Notes under the pieces: model-generated | Seen by the model: only the letters and a program-made list of their open reading frames with translations | What the model was told of the DNA's origin: nothing | The model's database searches: none | Part shown: in pieces, positions 4,291-6,759 of the stretch | Layout of the letters: every line of letters begins with the position of its first letter | How positions within the stretch are numbered: position 1 is the stretch's first letter | Made by a program: the position numbers and the translations under genes | Source of the DNA: Burkholderiales bacterium | GTDB taxonomy: Bacteria > Pseudomonadota > Gammaproteobacteria > Burkholderiales > Burkholderiaceae_C | Assembly (NCBI GenBank): GCA_011390055.1 | Contig: JAABTC010000097.1 | Coordinates: 1-6,759, forward strand | Length of the DNA stretch: 6,759 nucleotides | Direction: 5' to 3'

Positions 4291-6759
4291 CAAGGCAAGT
4301 CCGTCGCCATGCGCGGTGACGCGGGTCACGGCGACCAGGCTCTGGCGCTCGAGGTTCAAAGATCGACCCGGTCTTACCTGGCCGCACTCGACGACCGGCA
4401 GCGCGGCGAGCCCCAGCGGCTGGCGCTGCTGAAGGATGCGGGTGCGCGGGCTGCGCAACTGGCGCGGGCCCAACCTGCGTTGCGCAGCCGCTTCGACAGC
4501 GACGCGCAACGCCTCGCGGGTCTGGACTTGCCGGCTTCGATACTCGAGCGTCAGCGCAGGACAGCTGAATCGGTCCGGGAGCGCTCCACCCGAATGGAGG
4601 CCGTGGCGCATCGCTTTGCCGACGTTGCCGCTCTAGGACGCCATGATCTGGCGCGCGGCGCAGCCAACGACTATCTGCAGCAGGCCGCTGCGCACGAACC
4701 GCGGGCGCAGAAGCCGCAGCGCAAGCCCAACCCTGCTTGGCAAAGCCAGGCGCCGAACATCGAGCCCCAGGGTCTCTACCAGCGACTGCTAGGGGGTCCG
4801 CGCTGGCTGGCTGCAGCCGGCAGCCTGTCCGGCATCGTGCTGTCGGAGCTGGCAGACACGCCTGCGCCGCAACCGGCCGATCTGGCACCGACGCCACTGA
4901 CGCAAGCCGGCGCCGACATCCGGGCCAAGGTCAACGAGCTGGGCAACCACCCCGTGCGCATCCACAACTGGGTGCGCAACGCCATCGCCTTCACACCCGG
5001 CTGGGGCGCGACCCAGACCGCCGATGCCACCTACGCCAATGGGGCCGGCAACGGCTATGACATTGCCAACCTGCTGGTCGCGATGCTGCGCCAGGCCAAC
5101 GTGCCGGCGCGCTACGTCTACGGCACGGTCGAGGTACCGGCAGCGCTGCTGCCACGCTGGCTCGGTGTCGACGCGACTGCAGCGGCCCAGCTCTTCGCCC
5201 GTGCGGGTGTGCCCGCGCAGGCCGTCACCCAAGGCAATGCCATCACCGGCCTGCGCTTCGAACATGTGTGGGTCGAGGCCCACGTCCCTGGCATTCCTTC
5301 GCGCGGCACGGCAACCGCTCCCGGAGACAGCTGGTGGCCGATGGATGCTGCGTTCAAGATGCAGGTGTCGAGCAACGGCCTGGACCTGAAGAGCGTGCTG
5401 GCCGTCAATGCCGCCGGCATTCTCGATGCTGCCAAGAGCGGTGCGCAATGCACCCGCGACTACGCGCTCAACCTCAATCGCGATGCGCTGGCTGCAGCGT
5501 ATGCCGGCTACCACAATGCCGCCCAGCAACGCCTGGGTACCCTGGCTGCCGACGCACGCGTGGGGGACGTCATCGGTCGCCGTTCGATCGAGCAGCAGAA
5601 CTACGCCGTGTTGCTCGACACCCAACCCTATGCCGTGTTGGCGCGCACCACCGGGCTCACCGAGCTGCCCGCCGCGTTGCGCTGGCAGCTGCGCCTGGCG
5701 CTGGGCACATCTGGGCAACCCGGCGCCGTCGAACTGGTGCGCGACCTTGCAGAGCTGCAGGGGCAGCGCTTGACGCTGTCTTTCGCTCCCGAGTCCGCGG
5801 ATGATGCCAGCGCACTGCGCACCTTGCTCGCTCCCGCCCCGGGCGGCGCATTGCCCAGTGACATTGCTGCTTACCTCGTTCGCGTCAAAGCCGAAGTGCG
5901 TCTGAACGGGCAGGCCGTTGCGACCGGCGGCAGCTTCGTACTCGGCGAAGCGCTCGAGCTGCGCAGCACTTTGAGCGGCGGCAACGTGGCCACCGAAGCC
6001 GACGGCACGACGGACGTGATGGCCGGCGAGCTTCACGCCTGGGCTCTCACCGGTCACGGAGCCGGCACCGGCCCCACCGACGCCCAGCGCGCTCGCCTGC
6101 AAGCGTTGAAGGCCCGCCTCGACGCCCAGCAAGTGGGTGGTTTGGGCAGCGATGACATCGCCGGTGAATTCATGGCCGGTCTTGCACAGGCCTACGCGGC
6201 CAGCGTGGAGGCCAGCGCCAAGCTGTTCGAGCGCAGCGCCGGCACGCGCGAATGGCGCCTGCCGACGCTGGTTCGCGCCAGCACACGGCTGCAACCCAGC
6301 AGCGTGCAGGGCGTCGTCACGCAGGCGCAGCCGGTGGGGGTTGCGCTCGTCCTCGATCGCCTGGGCCGCGCCAGCAATGGATCGGCGGCCTACAACCGCC
6401 AGTCGCTCGAGCGCACCAGCGCTGCTGCGCATCAACTGCTCGAGCAGCTTTTCGGTGCCAGCAATCTGGCGGATGCCGGCGGCCGCTCGGCGCTGCGCGA
6501 CATCGCACGGGCCGCCGTGGCGGGCCAGCGCCTCTACCTGGTCGACAACAGCAACGTCGGCACAGTTGTGCCGCAGCTCGACATCGGTGCCGCCGGGCAG
6601 GAGCGCGTGACGTTGGCTGCCAGTGCGGGCCTGCGCCTGCTGGCGCCATCGACGAGCGTGTTCGCCGATGGCATGGCCGCGGTGCCCATCGTGGGCGAAG
6701 ACCGTACTGCCTCGGCAGGCTTGTACACGGTCGACGATCTGGCCGCGCCGCAACCGAGT
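4210..6759 (+). CDS. Large exported transglutaminase-like protein, catalytic Cys missing (3' partial)
   Basis: An open frame of 850 codons runs from GTG 4210 to the window end without a stop. Residues 1-27 form a Sec signal peptide: an Arg-containing start, the hydrophobic core FVLALLLPLVV, and an AWA cleavage motif before Gln28. Residues 30-185 are Arg/Ala-rich and helical, possibly coiled coil. Residues about 190-245 are a conserved-looking linker (LYQRLLGGPRW, DLAPTPLT). Residues 247-384 are a transglutaminase-like domain: IHNWVRNAIAF, GNGYDIANLLVAMLRQANVPARYVYG, HVWVEAHV (His352) and WWPMDAAFK (Asp379). Gly282 occupies the usual Cys position. Residues 385-850 carry tracts I recall from large exported transglutaminase-like proteins: QRLTLSFAPESADD, AAYLVRVKAEVRLNGQAVA, AGELHAWAL and YLVDNSNVGTVVPQL. 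Cys414 is the only cysteine. There is no lipobox. Relatives may carry RHS repeats further on, but none are visible here. The domain family is well supported; the function is unknown. Confidence 0.9.
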   Translation, partial: MGLNARLMRFVLALLLPLVVPMPTAWAQGKSVAMRGDAGHGDQALALEVQRSTRSYLAALDDRQRGEPQRLALLKDAGARAAQLARAQPALRSRFDSDAQRLAGLDLPASILERQRRTAESVRERSTRMEAVAHRFADVAALGRHDLARGAANDYLQQAAAHEPRAQKPQRKPNPAWQSQAPNIEPQGLYQRLLGGPRWLAAAGSLSGIVLSELADTPAPQPADLAPTPLTQAGADIRAKVNELGNHPVRIHNWVRNAIAFTPGWGATQTADATYANGAGNGYDIANLLVAMLRQANVPARYVYGTVEVPAALLPRWLGVDATAAAQLFARAGVPAQAVTQGNAITGLRFEHVWVEAHVPGIPSRGTATAPGDSWWPMDAAFKMQVSSNGLDLKSVLAVNAAGILDAAKSGAQCTRDYALNLNRDALAAAYAGYHNAAQQRLGTLAADARVGDVIGRRSIEQQNYAVLLDTQPYAVLARTTGLTELPAALRWQLRLALGTSGQPGAVELVRDLAELQGQRLTLSFAPESADDASALRTLLAPAPGGALPSDIAAYLVRVKAEVRLNGQAVATGGSFVLGEALELRSTLSGGNVATEADGTTDVMAGELHAWALTGHGAGTGPTDAQRARLQALKARLDAQQVGGLGSDDIAGEFMAGLAQAYAASVEASAKLFERSAGTREWRLPTLVRASTRLQPSSVQGVVTQAQPVGVALVLDRLGRASNGSAAYNRQSLERTSAAAHQLLEQLFGASNLADAGGRSALRDIARAAVAGQRLYLVDNSNVGTVVPQLDIGAAGQERVTLAASAGLRLLAPSTSVFADGMAAVPIVGEDRTASAGLYTVDDLAAPQPS
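4948..5358 (+). other. Transglutaminase-like domain with Cys-to-Gly change
   Basis: The domain runs from the NHPVRIHNWVRN helix to WWPMDAAFK. Aligned by eye to the usual 'GxCxDxAxLLxALLRAxGIPAR' core, the sequence reads GNGYDIANLLVAMLRQANVPAR. Residues D284, A286 and R294 and the VPAR turn match, and the Cys slot is Gly282 (codon at 5053). The later His (codon 5263, in HVWVEAHV) and Asp (codon 5344, in WPMDAAF) are kept. Without the nucleophile, classical crosslinking or peptidase chemistry is not expected. A binding role or non-Cys chemistry are the alternatives. Confidence 0.8.

Noticed and set aside
4789..6753. Antisense open frame of 654 codons on the minus strand
   Set aside because: It is the mirror of the transglutaminase-like gene. 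Its composition is typical of a GC shadow, and the sense frame carries the signal peptide and domain motifs.

Overview
The window is GC-rich and almost wholly coding on the + strand. It holds parts of two very large genes in one transcriptional direction, each cut by a window edge. GC-rich third positions, GTG-type starts and a Sec-type signal peptide with a Shine-Dalgarno site suggest a GC-rich proteobacterium, perhaps in the Burkholderiales. The taxonomy is an inference from style, not from a marker gene.

Layout: (1) Positions 2-4156 are the C-terminal 1384 codons of a multidomain protein whose start lies upstream. In order it has a squalene-cyclase-type alpha/alpha-toroid half, an inserted six-bladed NHL/SMP-30-like propeller, the second toroid half, a DUF11-like beta region, three tandem Ig-like units of about 104 residues, a GATase1/ThuA-like alpha/beta domain holding the only two cysteines seen, another DUF11-like domain and a helical C-terminus. 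(2) Positions 4157-4209 are a 53-base gap with a good Shine-Dalgarno sequence. (3) From 4210 to the window end runs an open frame of 850 codons with no stop. It encodes an exported protein with a signal peptide, a helical Arg/Ala-rich region, a transglutaminase-like domain and a long conserved-looking tail. The domain keeps the His and Asp of the catalytic triad, but Gly replaces the Cys.

The two genes are probably cotranscribed, and both look built for work outside the cytoplasm: one has a signal peptide, and the other has extracellular-type beta modules and two closely spaced cysteines. From memory of similar proteins, large transglutaminase-like exported proteins of this type occur beside squalene-oxidase-repeat/Ig-like proteins and sometimes carry RHS repeats. 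The function of such pairs is not known to me. A surface scaffold, adhesion or polymorphic exoprotein system is a guess. I saw no RNA gene, mobile element, CRISPR array, terminator or promoter.
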